64,000 nucleotides of DNA from NCBI GenBank assembly GCA_022496205.1, contig WTXD01000018.1, positions 62,001 through 126,000 on the forward strand. The letters are read 5' to 3'. The notes beneath the pieces are model-generated. The model saw only the letters and a list, made by a program, of their open reading frames with translations, was not told the DNA's origin and did not search any database. Of this stretch, positions 1 to 11,035 are shown piece after piece (the first letter of the stretch is position 1; each line of letters starts with the position of its first letter). The translations under genes were made by a program, and so were the position numbers. The stretch comes from Gloeopeniophorella convolvens. Lineage: Eukaryota > Basidiomycota > Agaricomycetes > Russulales.

Positions 1-155
1 TTGTCTCAAACAAAGACGATGAGCCGTATCTTACGAGCGTGCGCCGTCACAATGACCCCAGAACCGGAATCTCTCATGAAGCACAGCCTAGACACGACAC
101 AGTATGCCGAGATCTCAGAGCAGTGTACAGGCCTTAATAGCGATACAGCACCCTA

Positions 156-1374
156 CTACTCGTCTTTGCCCGGCAACTTCTTTTTCTGCCCAGTCTCTTT
201 GCGCTTATTGCCCTTGGTATCGTTCGCGGCCTCCGACGAGCCGACCTTGTCCGCCTCAGCGAAGAACAGTACCATGTTGATGACGAGCGCGAGCAGTGCG
301 CCGAGCATGTATCCCAGCGATGCACCGGCTGCTGGTGTAAGAGGATACGCCTGCGCGTGCGGAATGAGCATCTTCGTAGGGCCAGTGGATGAGACGCTAT
401 TACCTGCCATGGGCGGTCCCAGTCGAGCCCAATCGGAATCACGCCAAACCATGTACCAAGGAACGCGCCATACGTAGGATAGAGCAAGGCGCGCTCAGGC
501 GGCGTCCGTGTACTGCCAACGCACACAAGTCAACAATCGACGAGCCCGACGCCGACGCAACCGAAGGGTGACGTACTTGCGTTCCGCGAATATCCGCACC
601 CACAGGTCGTTCTGTACGAGTGGGTCGCCGCCCGGCGCAACGAGCAGCGGGAGTCCGATGCGCGGCGGGCCGAGCACGTACGCGGGGGTAAAAACGGTGT
701 AGAGCGCGACGAGCAGCGTGAGCGTAGAGGTGTGCGGCACGTATCTAGCACGGAGGTGTGAGCGCTCGTCCGAGCGGACGCGCGGAGGAAGAGGGGCGCG
801 ACGCACTCGATGAACGGGGCCCCAAACAAGATAGTTACGACGTGCAGCGCAAGCGCTGCATACGTGGTAAATACCCACGCGTTCCAGATGTCCTGATGGG
901 CGCAAGATGAGACAGGGTGAATGGGCCGGAGGGAACAGAGCGCACCCTTCGTTTGTATGGGTCACCCTCGAGGCGCCGCTCGACGCTGCGCGACCCGAGC
1001 GTTCCGTCATGCGCCCAGCGGCGTAGTGAGCCGGCCCACCACGGGATAAGAATCGATGCGCCAAAACACGCCCACGCGAGCGTCAGCACCGGTCGTGCGG
1101 TAATGGGAACAAGGAGCGGGTGCTGTGGTTTGTCCAGCCCGCGCGCTGGCGGCGGAAGCGGCAAGTCGGGGATGGGTGTTTGCGGGAATAAGATGAGAGC
1201 AGCAGGGAGGAGAATTAGATGGATCAGGATGAGCGGAGGATATTGTCTTGGGATCGCATTCGGGAGGGAGAGGAGTTCGAGTTCGGCGGAGTTTTCGGAG
1301 GAAACGGATGGCTGCGGCCTCCGAGGACCCTTGCCAGAGGCTACGTCTTTCAGGGCTCGTCGAATAGTAGCCAT
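156..1374 (-). CDS. GPI11: GPI ethanolamine-phosphate transferase accessory subunit PIG-F/GPI11
   Basis: Multi-spanning ER membrane protein. PIG-F partners the GPI ethanolamine-phosphate transferases that finish GPI anchors in the ER. Conserved family segments are spread over several exons: hydrophobic stretches near the N-terminus (PPLILIHLILLPAALILF), then FGAPFIE, VFTPAYVLGPP, and the diagnostic GAFLGTWFGVIPIGLDWDRP followed after an intron by YPLTPAAGASLGYMLG. The protein ends in a lysine-rich tail (KKKLPGKDE), as expected for an ER protein. The start at 1374 (MATIRRALKD) opens the longest reading frame. Introns were inferred where the frame shifts at GT-AG sites, for example around 690-725. 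It is transcribed away from the carboxypeptidase gene. Family call is firm; exact exon ends in the middle are less sure. Confidence 0.9.
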
Positions 1375-2153
1375 TGTAATAGCAACACCGTTAGCCTAGT
1401 TGCTGCAGAGTCGCTCGTCGCTGGCCGGAGACGACGAAGTTGACAGCACAGGGACAAGTGTATCGGCCCGGCTCCGCCGATGCAGCCAACATCGGAATTG
1501 GTCCTCGGTCCGCTCACCACTCCATCACCACTTCACCTGCTACTTTAGCTTATCGGCAATGCTGGCATCTGGCACCTCACATGTGTGAATCCATGCTCAG
1601 CCATCCCGCGATAAATTACCAAAAGGCACCCGCGCTGTTTCTCCGGTTGTAGAAAAACGTCGAAGGCACGCCCAGGGGCCGCCGTAGAAATTCTATTTAC
1701 TGATGGTGCCCGGCGCTCTCAAGCTTTTGTCTCGCTGCGGGCCAAGTTGTGCCGCACATCGACGCTCTGATGGTGTCTCACGCGTTCCGATGCCGTGCCG
1801 GGCGCGCACCTACCTCCGCAATTGTGCCCTCGCCGCTCACGCTTCTCCTTCCCATTTCGGACGTGCTGTCCTCACATGCGCCTTTTGTTCACTGCGAGCA
1901 CGCGCTGCCGTCGCTAAGCGACGCCCCAGCACACTCTCAGGGCTCGGCATCGATGTCCCTGTCCGTGCTGGCAGCACAATTGCGTAACTCCGCAAACTAA
2001 ATTAGGGTCCCAGTGAGGCCACGTGCAAGGCTTGTCATAGCGTTGAACTAGACAGCTCATGATATATTCACAGCTTGGACCCTTTATAAAACCGCAGGCG
2101 GGCAAACGAGGACCCACCATCTGCACCTCTGTTCCCAGCGCGTGCCGGCACAA
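1375..2153. other. Divergent intergenic region, PIG-F / carboxypeptidase
   Basis: No convincing gene. This gap must hold promoters for both divergent neighbours. The only clear element is the TATA box at 2085-2091 facing the carboxypeptidase. The short ORFs here resemble no known family. Confidence 0.6.
2085..2091 (+). promoter_or_regulatory. TATA box of the carboxypeptidase gene
   Basis: TATAAAA lies 63 nt before the ATG at 2154, a normal distance for a fungal TATA promoter with a short leader. It suggests a regulated, not constitutive, secreted enzyme. Confidence 0.6.
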
Positions 2154-4382
2154 ATGCGCTCTTTCTCGGTCTCCCTCTTTCTTGGTTTGATCGTTTCTGT
2201 GGCGGGTTTTACGAGCCCGCTTGCGCGAAAGCAGCAGCTGGCACAGAAACGGGATATCATATCTGATGGACGTCCGGCTCTATATCGTGGAAACTTCACA
2301 GGTCAAAAGCGCTCTCAGGCTCGCTTTGCTAATCCCAAAGCTACTCGTGAGTCTTTACTGATGAGTCTGGCATGCTGCTTGGCTCACGCATGGTACAGAG
2401 TTCCATGTCAACGGAAAGACTATCCCAGAGGTGGATTTCGACGTCGGTGACAGCTGGTCAGGGCTTCTGCCAATCAGCTCGGACCCGCATGAAACGCGCA
2501 AGGTATGTTCTGACATGGAGCTGTTTAACTTTGCTAAACTTTGGGCAGTTATTCTTCTGGTATTTCCCGCCGACCGCTCAAGGTAACGACAACGATCTCA
2601 TCTTCTGGTAAGCAGCGTGGGCTCCAGCGGCAGTGTCAATGTTAAATAGTACTTAGGACGAATGGAGGACCAGGATGTTCATCCTTGGAGGGCTTTCTGC
2701 AGGAGAATGGGGTATGCATCTCGCAACACGTCACATCATTCTCGCTAAGCCGCGCGGTACAGCCCATCAGCTGGCAATTCGGTCAGGCCAAACCGACTCA
2801 AAACCCCTTCAGTTGGACGAATCTGGGGCATATGCTCTGGATCGAACAACCTGTCGGTACAGGGTTCTCTCAAGGCACACCAAATATCCACGTACGCGTC
2901 ATGTGCTGAATTCCCATGCATTATCTTATGACGTTCTACAGAACGAGACCGAACTCGCTGCGCAAGTCGTTGGATTCATGCAGCAGTTCCTGCAGGTCTT
3001 TGCAGAGCTGAAGGGAAAGAACTTCTACGTTACAGGAGAGAGCGTGCGTTACTTCGTCGCTTCTGATATCAACGTGCACTGACTCTGTCGTTTCAGTATG
3101 GTGGACTCTACGTGCCATGTTCGTTTTGCCCTCACCACCCGTTGTCCCGACACTCAATCCAGCGACAGACATTGCGGATTTCATCTTCTCTAATCCCACA
3201 GCACTGGATCTGAAGCTGCAAGGAACATGGCTCGGCAGTCGTGCGTCTATGGATCAGACGTCCTGTTCTCGTTAACTGATAGCAATTCAGCCATCTTGGC
3301 CGAGGATGTCGTCACCATCCAAGCGCCCTCCGTAAACTTCGTGAAAAAGTTCCCGAACGTGTTCGGTTTCAAGTAGGGTCTACAATTTCTTAGCTCTTGG
3401 CGCCTCTCTGACAACTATCATGCAGCCAGTCCTTCCTCGCGCACATCGATCAAGTTGCGGACTCATGCCACTACACCTCCTTCATGTCGAAGTTCATGAC
3501 GTATCCGCCTCCGCCCGCGCCGTTCGCGCTTCCCGGCACATCTGTCGAGGCTGACGCGGGCTGCGACGTCTATACCGAGATCGTGGAAGCCGCGTTGCTG
3601 CTCAATCCGGCCTTCAACATCTACCGGATCTTCGACATGCCCCCGGTCCTCTGGGATGTCCTCGGCTTCCCGTGCGCCTCACCCTATCTAGCCCATCATC
3701 CCTGACTCACATGATCTGTCTCACAGGGGCACGTTCTCGCAGATCCAGGTCAACCCCGTCTACTTCAACCGCCCCGATGTGAAAGCGGCCATCCACGCGC
3801 CGGCTAACGTGCAGTGGGCCGAGTGCGGCGAGATACAGTCCGTCTTCGTCGCGCCGGGAGACCAGAGCCCCGCCCCGTCACAGAGCGTGCTGCCGAACGT
3901 CATCGCGAAGAGCGCACGCACTGTCGTCGTCACCGGCTCAGCCGACTTTGTGCTGATCTCTGACGGGTGGGTGGTACTCTCCTTGTACGTGCTCTAAGCA
4001 CCGCCGCTCACGCTACTCGCTTCCGCAGGACGCGCGTTGGACTCCAGAAGTGAGCGCGGCGTTTGTGCGCGCGTTGGCGGGGCTGACTGTTCTGCTGCAG
4101 TATGACCTGGGGCGGCCAGCAGGGCTTCCAGAGCGCGCCGCAGCCCGACTCGTTCATTGTGGACGGCGTCGGCGCGGCTGGCACTGTGCAATCCGAGCGT
4201 GGGCTCACCTTCTACGAAGTCGGCATTACCGGCCACATGTGCGTCTTCCTCTCCAATCCTGCTCAGACGCGCTCTGTGGTCCTAACCTGCGGCGTTTGTG
4301 ACAATGCAGGGTGCCGCAGTTCAACCCGCCCGCCGCATTCCAGACGATGCAGTATCTGCTGGGTGTCCGGAATACACCCTAA
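2154..4382 (+). CDS. Secreted serine carboxypeptidase (peptidase S10)
   Basis: Alpha/beta-hydrolase exopeptidase that removes C-terminal residues from peptides. The start MRSFSVSLFLGLIVSVAGF is a signal peptide, followed by a dibasic region (ARKQ...KR) that may be a propeptide site. S10 hallmarks appear in order over many short exons: TNGGPGCSS (oxyanion hole, about 2659-2685), SWTNLGHMLWIEQPVGTGFS, the nucleophile Ser in GES|YGG split by an intron at 3044-3096, the Asp in GSADFVLISDG (about 3936-3968), NMTWGGQQGFQ, and the His in GHM|VPQF split by the last intron. The stop is at 4380-4382 after GVRNTP. All three triad residues are present, so it should be active. Likely secreted or vacuolar; an extracellular nutritional role is inference. 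Confidence 0.93.
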
Positions 4383-5913
4383 TTGATCGAGAATCCGTCC
4401 CTATTACTTAGGTTTAATTTCACTTTTACACTCAGGTATCTCTTCTTCTAGACTCATCTTGAACGCCACGCCATGATGGATGCCCGCACTGTAATATTAC
4501 TGCACGCTTTTGCATTTGCACGCAAGAAGTCGGTGGCTGCAACATGCTGTATCATTAGGTGCCTGCTTTTTCTCTTTTGGGTCTATCTGCTTTTCCATTG
4601 CTATGACATTTTCACGCCTGTTCTTTACTCTCCACGTCTGAGTCACGAGCTGTACCAGTATGTCGTGCGATCGAGTCCTTAGCTATCCTGTCGTCACATT
4701 ACCATGCACCATCAATGCAATGGACTTCGACGACAGTGAACACTGCCGCACCCGAGCCCTCGGGTTTGCCTGGAAGAACATCTTCAAAGGGAACTACGAC
4801 GAACAATGTATGGATGCATGGAACACCCTGTTTTTCACATGCAGAAGCCGTGCCACAATCGCGCGCGCCCACTGACGTGGACGCCTCAGCCAAGCTCCTG
4901 CTCACAGAGTTCTTCCCGCAATTGAGCTTCCCTGAACTTGTTGCGTCTCGTGCACGTACCACTCAATGAGGCCAAACGTGCAGCCGCAATCTCGAACCCT
5001 ATCTCCTCGTCGTGCGCCCTTCCGCTTCCCTACCTTGGCAAAAATAGCGCCATCCAGGAAAGACAAGGCAGCACGGGCGATGCTAACACGAATATGCTGT
5101 GGTGCGCATTGGAATGGCGCGCACACCTCGGCGGAGAACCACCAGGAACGCCTATTACAATGACGCACGTACGCACGCACCAGGCTCCCGCAGCGCGGTC
5201 CAGATAAGTGGTGCCCCTCCATGCAATTAATCATGCACTGGCGCTCGTGCATTGATAGCAGAGAATAAGAGAAGGCTGGGAGGGGATACCCCCTGCCACG
5301 ACACGACATCGCACGCACCCGCGCAGTGTGTAGCACGGCTCCATTTTTACGTCCCGACGCACTCGAGTCGACGCAACGCATGGAAGCCCCACGCCCGCGG
5401 GACATCCCGCTGTGCGTGCGCGCGCTTGTTCCGGGATAGGTGCGGGCTGTGCGCGGGTACCTGGCCGAGCAGCAATGAAGGAGGGAAGACGGACGGAAGC
5501 CCTCGCACGCTGACGCTGACGTCGCGCGTTGAGGTCATATCGTAAATGCATCGTGCATGCTGATAGGCAGATAGAAGCGCGGCGCACGCCCCCGTGACAT
5601 CACTCGTGCGTCAGCATATGTACATCGCAGGAGGTGGGATGTGACGATGGCGAGAAGAGAAGGGCGATATGAAGAGATAACGCCAAGAAGGGTGCCACGG
5701 GACGGTCGCGTGCGTGCGTGGGAGTACGAAGTTTTCACCCGTAGCCGCACAAATAGGAATAGGGTAGGTGAAGGGTGCAGTGTTTAAGTTTTGATCTTAG
5801 AGGGAGCATCAGTGCCACCGAGCGGTGTGAGTAGTGGGTCTTGGCGAGCTCGACTTGCAGGTTTCCGCACTACGCGCAGCCGGCGGCGTCGGAAGGCCCT
5901 CCCGGGGAGGGGG
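4383..5913. other. No gene recognised
   Basis: About 1.5 kb downstream of the carboxypeptidase. ORFs of up to 167 codons exist on both strands (for example 4715-4969 and 4902-5405) but overlap each other and match no family known to me. A weak coding-like stretch at 4715-4969 ends in SAKLLLTEFFPQLSFPELV. I would not call it without homology. Confidence 0.5.
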
Positions 5914-6839
5914 CTAGCAGAGGGAGTAGTAGAACCCCTCCAGGAACGCGACGCTGAAAATTTCGAGCCTCGTTTGATCGCACACGTTGCGCTGGAAGTA
6001 GGGTGCGAAGCACCAACGGGCATCGAGTTGCAGGGCGCAGATTTCAGAAAGACGCAGACGCGCGTTGGTGTATTCCGACTAGACTATAAGTTGCACATAG
6101 TTTACACGACTAGTCCGGACGGCGTTCCATACCTACAACCCATGCGAAACGAATAGACCTAGAGAAGTAGGGTAGGATGAGCGTGCTGATGAGAAGGGGG
6201 AAGGGATGAGAAAGAAGGGTCAGTATTAGCATGGATGATCGTCAGCGCCCGCCGTGAGCGAGCTAAGTGCTTGACTTCTATTTTGTTCGATCCTACCCGA
6301 GAAGCAAGGAGAGCAGAACTCACCATGCTCACTATCGCCAACTTTTCGCCGACTACAGCCGCAGATTCCCAGAACCCCCACATCTTAGGCGTCGTATCCA
6401 TCGCCATCAGACAACATCTGTCGCAGGAGGCAAAGTCAGTATCAGAAGACAATGCGCGCTCAAGGAAAAGCTCAGAAATTTGGGTATAGAAAAAGACAGT
6501 TCATAAGCCCGAGGGCTTCGAAGTAGCGATTCAATCTTTGTCTCGTCACAGCGAAGAGAAAAGGAGCGATCCAGGCAGGGACTTACCAGCTCGCTTCAGA
6601 GTGACATCAAGAGGGACAACAAGAGGTCTTTCAAGCCGAACAATTTTTTTATCCGAGACCACGTGGGGGCCACGTGTGAGGTGGGTGTAGGGTAGGCGCG
6701 CGCGCTCTAGGGCAGGTCGAATATATCACAGCGAGGCGCGCGCCGCGCTATCGCCGTTCGGCGGTGGGCGCGACTTGAACAGGATGCAGAACTCGAAGCT
6801 GATGATATGTACTATCAGGTCTTCGCGGGAGCTGGATAA
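5914..6839 (-). pseudogene. Decayed or unresolved coding region, unknown family
   Basis: Three protein-like segments lie in order on this strand. The first (about 6839-6587) reads SSREDLIVHIISFEFCILF, meets an in-frame TGA at 6726-6728, then continues ALERARLPYTHLTRGPHVV and RLERPLVVPLDVTLKRA, ending at a perfect GTAAGT donor (6586-6581). The second (about 6500-6330) reads MDTTPKMWGFWESAAVVGEK and ends at a GTGAGT donor. The third (about 6060-5914) reads WCFAPYFQRNVCDQTRLEIF and ends FYYSLC-stop. No splice combination I tried joins the first two in frame. I do not recognise the family. Either a pseudogene, a sequence error, or a real gene with exons I have not resolved. Confidence 0.3.
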
Positions 6840-7322
6840 CAATCCCTAGAGTACGTCGACCATCACGTAGGGCTGTACGCTCGTGTGGAAAGATCCATAT
6901 GCTCAACTGAGGCCGCTGCTGGAATTGAATTATACGCTGATGGGGAATCGCGGGCGCGCATCGATACACAGTAAGCTCACGGCGGACTCCAGGAATCCGC
7001 TCCAGTTGGTGCATCACTCACACGGTGCTACGTGCGGTTGTCTTTGGCGACCTGCTGAAGAGCGTAAATAGTGCTGCGCATCCGACGCACGCAATATGAT
7101 ATGATATTAGTCAAGATAACGGACCACAATTGGCCGTTGAGACCCAACATTGAAAGCGCTCGGGTTCAGATGCGCCTACTGGTGACGAGACACCGAAGAC
7201 GTGGTGGGTGAACAGATGGACAAACTGTGATGGTGGCGACTCTAAGTAGAGCCAGATCCACCCTCAGTGTGAATCACTCGAACGTCCGTCGCGCGGCGCG
7301 GCGTCTTGAGCCTTCGCCTGCC
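6840..7322. other. No gene recognised
   Basis: No supported feature. The minus strand may contain the 5' end of the decayed region at 5914-6839, for example MRSTIYALQQVAKDNRT starting near 7081, but the link is not proven. Confidence 0.4.
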
Positions 7323-8240
7323 TAGCTGGGCGCCCATTCCGACACGAGCCGACGCGGGCGACATGACAGCCAGACGTCCGCGGCACGCGAGAAGCAATGC
7401 CAGTGCCGTTGCAGGACGGACACGGGCGCACCCCGCAACGCTCGTCACCGGTCACCGTCACCCCTCCTCATTTTGCACTTCATCAACTTGCGGCCCCTGT
7501 CCACTGTGCGGAAGTGAGCAAGGAAGTCGACTTATGTATTCTCGCACCGTCCGCATTCTGACAGGCGCAATGTAGTGGGCAACACGACGAGCTTCGTCAA
7601 CGTCACACAGACGGTCGAGACCGCAGGTGGGCTCCTGCTGGACGCAAGTGGGTTCGGGAATGAGTCCGCGCACGGGCCGCTGAGCCTGGCATTCGACACC
7701 GTCTGGGTCGCAGACGCTGGGGATGCGCCGGTGGGTCCGTACAAGACAGCGTCTGCGGCAGCGTACGCGAATGTGGCCGGAAAATGGAGTGGTGCGTGAA
7801 TAATTATTGTATGTGCGCGGATAGATCCGCGATCGCGCAGCGCTCTTGTAAGCTCACGGGCACATCGATGTGCAGGGCCAGAAATAGGTGCGTGCAGGCG
7901 ATCTGCGCCGATAGCGGGGGTTTGGCTGATTCGCAGGGGGTCTGTGCCAGTGGGCGATAGCTGGCTGCTGACGTGGAGCGCAGCGGGGAGCGAGGACACC
8001 ACATACACACTTGTGCAGTGGGTGGACATGAGCGCGCACGAGCTTGCCGCCTTTCAGCGCGGCTTCGACACAAGCCTGAAGTGGAGACTTGACTCGCCTG
8101 GGGCGGTGCCTGTGAGTACTAGGAGAGCAGCTCTGAGCGTCGCATCGGCGTAGCAGCTGACACGGTGTGCGCAGTTAAGAGAGGACCCAATTCTGATGGA
8201 GGCCCTCGAGGGGATTGAAGATGCGCTCGGGATGGTGTGA
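7323..8240 (+). CDS. Hypothetical protein, family not recognised
   Basis: Spliced plus-strand reading. An exon ending LHFINLRPLSTVRK joins, over an intron from the GTGAGC donor near 7514 to the CAG before 7566, to RNVVGNTTSFVNVTQTVE and SLAFDTVWVADAGDAPVGPY. A second intron (donor near 7793, acceptor ...GTGCCAG) leads to VGDSWLLTWSAAGSEDTTY and the last exon LREDPILMEALEGIEDALGM with its stop at 8238-8240. Three consistent splice junctions argue that it is a real gene. No start ATG is visible in the first exon's frame (open from 7323), so the 5' end is missing from this model. No signal peptide or membrane span is seen. Confidence 0.5.
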
Positions 8241-8342
8241 GGGGAGAGCGTGGGAAACGTGACTAGAGTGTGACAGAACTGCAACTGTTACCAAATTGGA
8301 AATTGGAGACTTGGGCCGTCCTCAAATAAGTTATGCTCGTCT

Positions 8343-9644
8343 CTCCGCCCACTCGAATGTCGCGCCCCGCTTTGCCATGCACCAGAACGCCCAGAATACG
8401 TGCGTGTGCGGCTCCTAGCTGGCCGCAGCGTCGCTCACAAATTCTACAGCATCGACGCCCTCGAGGCTTATATTCAGTCGCAAAAGGCTCTCCTAGCACG
8501 CACACAGGCAGATATTGACCGTCTCCGCCGCCTCCGCGAGCAAGCCGCCACCGACTCGGAAGACTTTTTCGGCTCTCTTGACGAAAAGGTGCTGTCTCTA
8601 TAAGTATATGCGCCCCTCATGGCCGTCTAATGTCCATCTGCAGCTTAATGACAGCGCTCTACGCCTCGACGAGCGGCACGCCATTGCCACCGAGGTCCAG
8701 GACAAGATAAATTGGTCTCTGTTCAAAGGGCAGGGTAAATATACATCCCTATATGCGCTCATCCACGTTGCTTAATACTTGCTATAGACCCCACCCCACT
8801 CCGCACCTTTGCCACTGACCTACGGGCGGCGCAATATGCGCGATCACAGCCATCAGCCACACAACAGACCGCGCTGTCCGAGGTGCAACAGCTCGTCCGT
8901 GACGCCCGGCGCACCATGATCGAACCCGTCCTCGCTTCATTTGAGCTGTCGTCTGACTCGTCCGACGATGAGGATCCCGTGCCTGAGGAGGTCCAGCGCG
9001 CACGCGAGCGGGAACAGCTCCGCCGCATGCGGCTCCGCCAGGGCGGGCTCACCCTGCGTGCCTCGGGCGTGGTTATCCGTCGTGATCTTGAGGACGAGAG
9101 TGCGGACGTCGACATCGCTGCGGAACCGCTTCCGTCGACCCCCAGTAGCGTGAGCATGATTACGTCGCTGCCGTCACCCCGCCCGGCAGGCCCCTCCTCC
9201 ACGAGCTCCTGTACTCGCTCGCCACGCCTCTCGCGTGCTCGCCGGCCACACCCGGTTCGCCCACAACCCGTGCGGACGAAGCAACCTGCGCTCAAGAGCA
9301 AGCAGCTTCCGCCTGGATCCGACAGCCGTCCGTCCGCACCCTCTTCGGCCAAGAAGGAGAAGCCCAAGTCTGAGACTTACAAGCAGGCGTGGTCCGTCTC
9401 CGAACAGCACCTCCTCGAGCGTCTGCTCGTAGAGATTCCAGACGGCGAGAAGAACAGGTACGTGCCCAGATCACTATCCTCGTCTCGCGATAAGATGGCG
9501 CTGACGGGTGCATGCAGGTGGTCGAAGATATCAAAGGCGATGGGAGGCCGCCGCACGCCACGGCAGGTCGCGAGCCGCGTGCAAAAGTACTTCGAGAAGC
9601 TAAAATTGTTCGGTGTGAACGTCGAGCAGGCTTCTGTTCCTTGA
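8343..9644 (+). CDS. SANT/Myb-domain protein related to ZZZ3
   Basis: Probable chromatin or transcription factor. The N-terminal part (YVRVRLLAGRSVAHKFYSI, then a charged helix LLARTQADIDRLRRLREQA) is followed by an acidic serine patch (SSDSSDDEDPVPEE), a long Ser/Pro-rich linker and a C-terminal SANT domain. That domain, AWSVSEQHLLERLLVEIPDG | RWSKISKAMGGRRTPRQVAS | RVQKYFEKL, resembles the SANT of animal ZZZ3, including the QVASRVQKYF helix. A 60-nt intron (9458-9517) splits it after Arg. Other introns lie near 8589-8642 and 8734-8788. The first ATG is not settled: the open frame reaches back to about 8274 without one, so an upstream mini-exon is likely. Stop at 9642-9644. ZZZ3 is a subunit of the ATAC acetyltransferase complex in animals; a similar role here is inference. 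Confidence 0.7.
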
Positions 9645-10003
9645 CCCACCCCTGTAATCATTGTACCTATACTTGAGCCACGAATGACTATTGTCATCTT
9701 CTCCTACTTACCCATAGCGCGGTGTTTCTGAGCGGTCTGAGGCGAGCCCAGACGGCGAGTTTAAGCCAGAACATCGCTTGCACGCCGGGGAAACGATGTG
9801 CGCAGGCCTGCGAGGGTGGGCGCGTGGGACGCCGCCAGCGGACGCCGGAGGAGGGGATCAGGTGATCTCCGCACGCGGCTACGCTCGAATTGATTTGAGT
9901 GAGTTGGCACACAAGACAACGGCGTCCCCGTTCCCTTGTACACCGCCCCCATCTTGACCTCCACCCTCACCACCATCTCTACCCGCCCGTATTTCACCTG
10001 CTC
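9645..10003. other. Short intergenic region
   Basis: About 360 bp between the SANT gene and the PBDC1 gene. CT-rich leader sequence (ACCACCATCTCTACCCGCCC) precedes the next ATG, typical of basidiomycete 5' leaders. No TATA box seen. Confidence 0.5.
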
Positions 10004-11035
10004 ATGGCTGAAAAATTCGACCCAAATCAGGCGCAGAACCTCGTCGAGGTGCGTGCCGTTCCGGCCTCTGCGCCCGCCTGTACGGCAGACTGAACGAAGC
10101 GCTGGGTGCGTGCGCGCGCGATAATTTATAGATTGAGAAACAGTACGTTTGTGCCTGCTGCTCGCTTTTCCGGCAGCGGTGACGGAGCATCGAGCGACTG
10201 TACAGGTTTGCCGTGAAAGCTGTTGAGCATGCGCAGGTACGCCCCGTTGCTGCGCCATCCGTATTGCGCCGCCGTGACGCCGCTGGCAGACATACTGGAA
10301 CCTGCTCGAAAAGATCCACCCACGCGATCTCAAGCTTACTCAGTGCGCCGCCTGCGCATATACCCCGGGCAGAAGCGGCAGTGCTAATGATCGTGCGGAC
10401 AGGTATGACGACGAAATCTTCGAGCAAGCCACGCGTGACTTCCCCGAGTTTGCCGCGCCGCACACGAGCCTGATCAAGCTCGACGAGGAATGGATGAAGA
10501 GCAAGGATGGCAAGGCGCGGTGGCGCGCCTTCATCAACGCGTGCGCCGCCCCCCTTTCCCTCCGCTATCGTCCACCCTCCTCCCTAACACCTGCCCGCCT
10601 GCTGTGTAGGTACGAAGGCAAGATCAAGGAATACAACTTCGGCTCGCTGATTCGCACGGATGCGACGAAGGAGTACAGCGAGACGAACACGATCTTCGGT
10701 GCGCGCTGCGCTTTGCCCTGCTTCTGCCGCTGCCGGATGCTGATACCCGTCCAGTGACACGAATACAGGTGAGATCTGCTGCGCTGCGCACTACGGTGAT
10801 CGGTGATCGATGTGAATGTACTTGCTGCGCTCCTAGTTCTATGCTATTGAGGTATAGCTCCATGCGTCACCTCGTATCTGTGGTAGCTATGTTGACACCC
10901 CCATGCGCATAGATCACGCGCAACAGGCTCGGGCTGAACGATGCCGCGCACGAGATCGCGAAGGAGGACGCGCGTAAGGAGCGCGAAAAGGCTGAGAAGA
11001 AGAAAGAGGGAAAGAAGAAGAGCAGTGCGTCATGA
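10004..11035 (+). CDS. PBDC1 family protein (yeast Ypl225w homologue)
   Basis: Small soluble cytosolic protein. Seven or so small exons give MAEKFDPNQAQNLVE | IEKQ ... FAVKAVEHAQ ... TYWNLLEKIHPRDLKLT ... YDDEIFEQATRDFPEFA ... DEEWMKSKDGKARWRAFINA ... YEGKIKEYNFGSLIRTDATK, EYSETNTIFV | TRIQ | FYAIE | ITRNRLGLNDAAHEIAK and a lysine-rich tail KKKEGKKKSSAS. The NFG-[ST]-L-x-R, YSE-x-NTIF and RIQF-x-AIE-x-x-RNR motifs are characteristic of PBDC1. The exon TTCTATGCTATTGAG near 10837 is only 15 nt long between clear splice sites. Yeast Ypl225w (Chp1) has been reported as a folding helper for eEF1A; the same role is inferred here. Confidence 0.9.
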
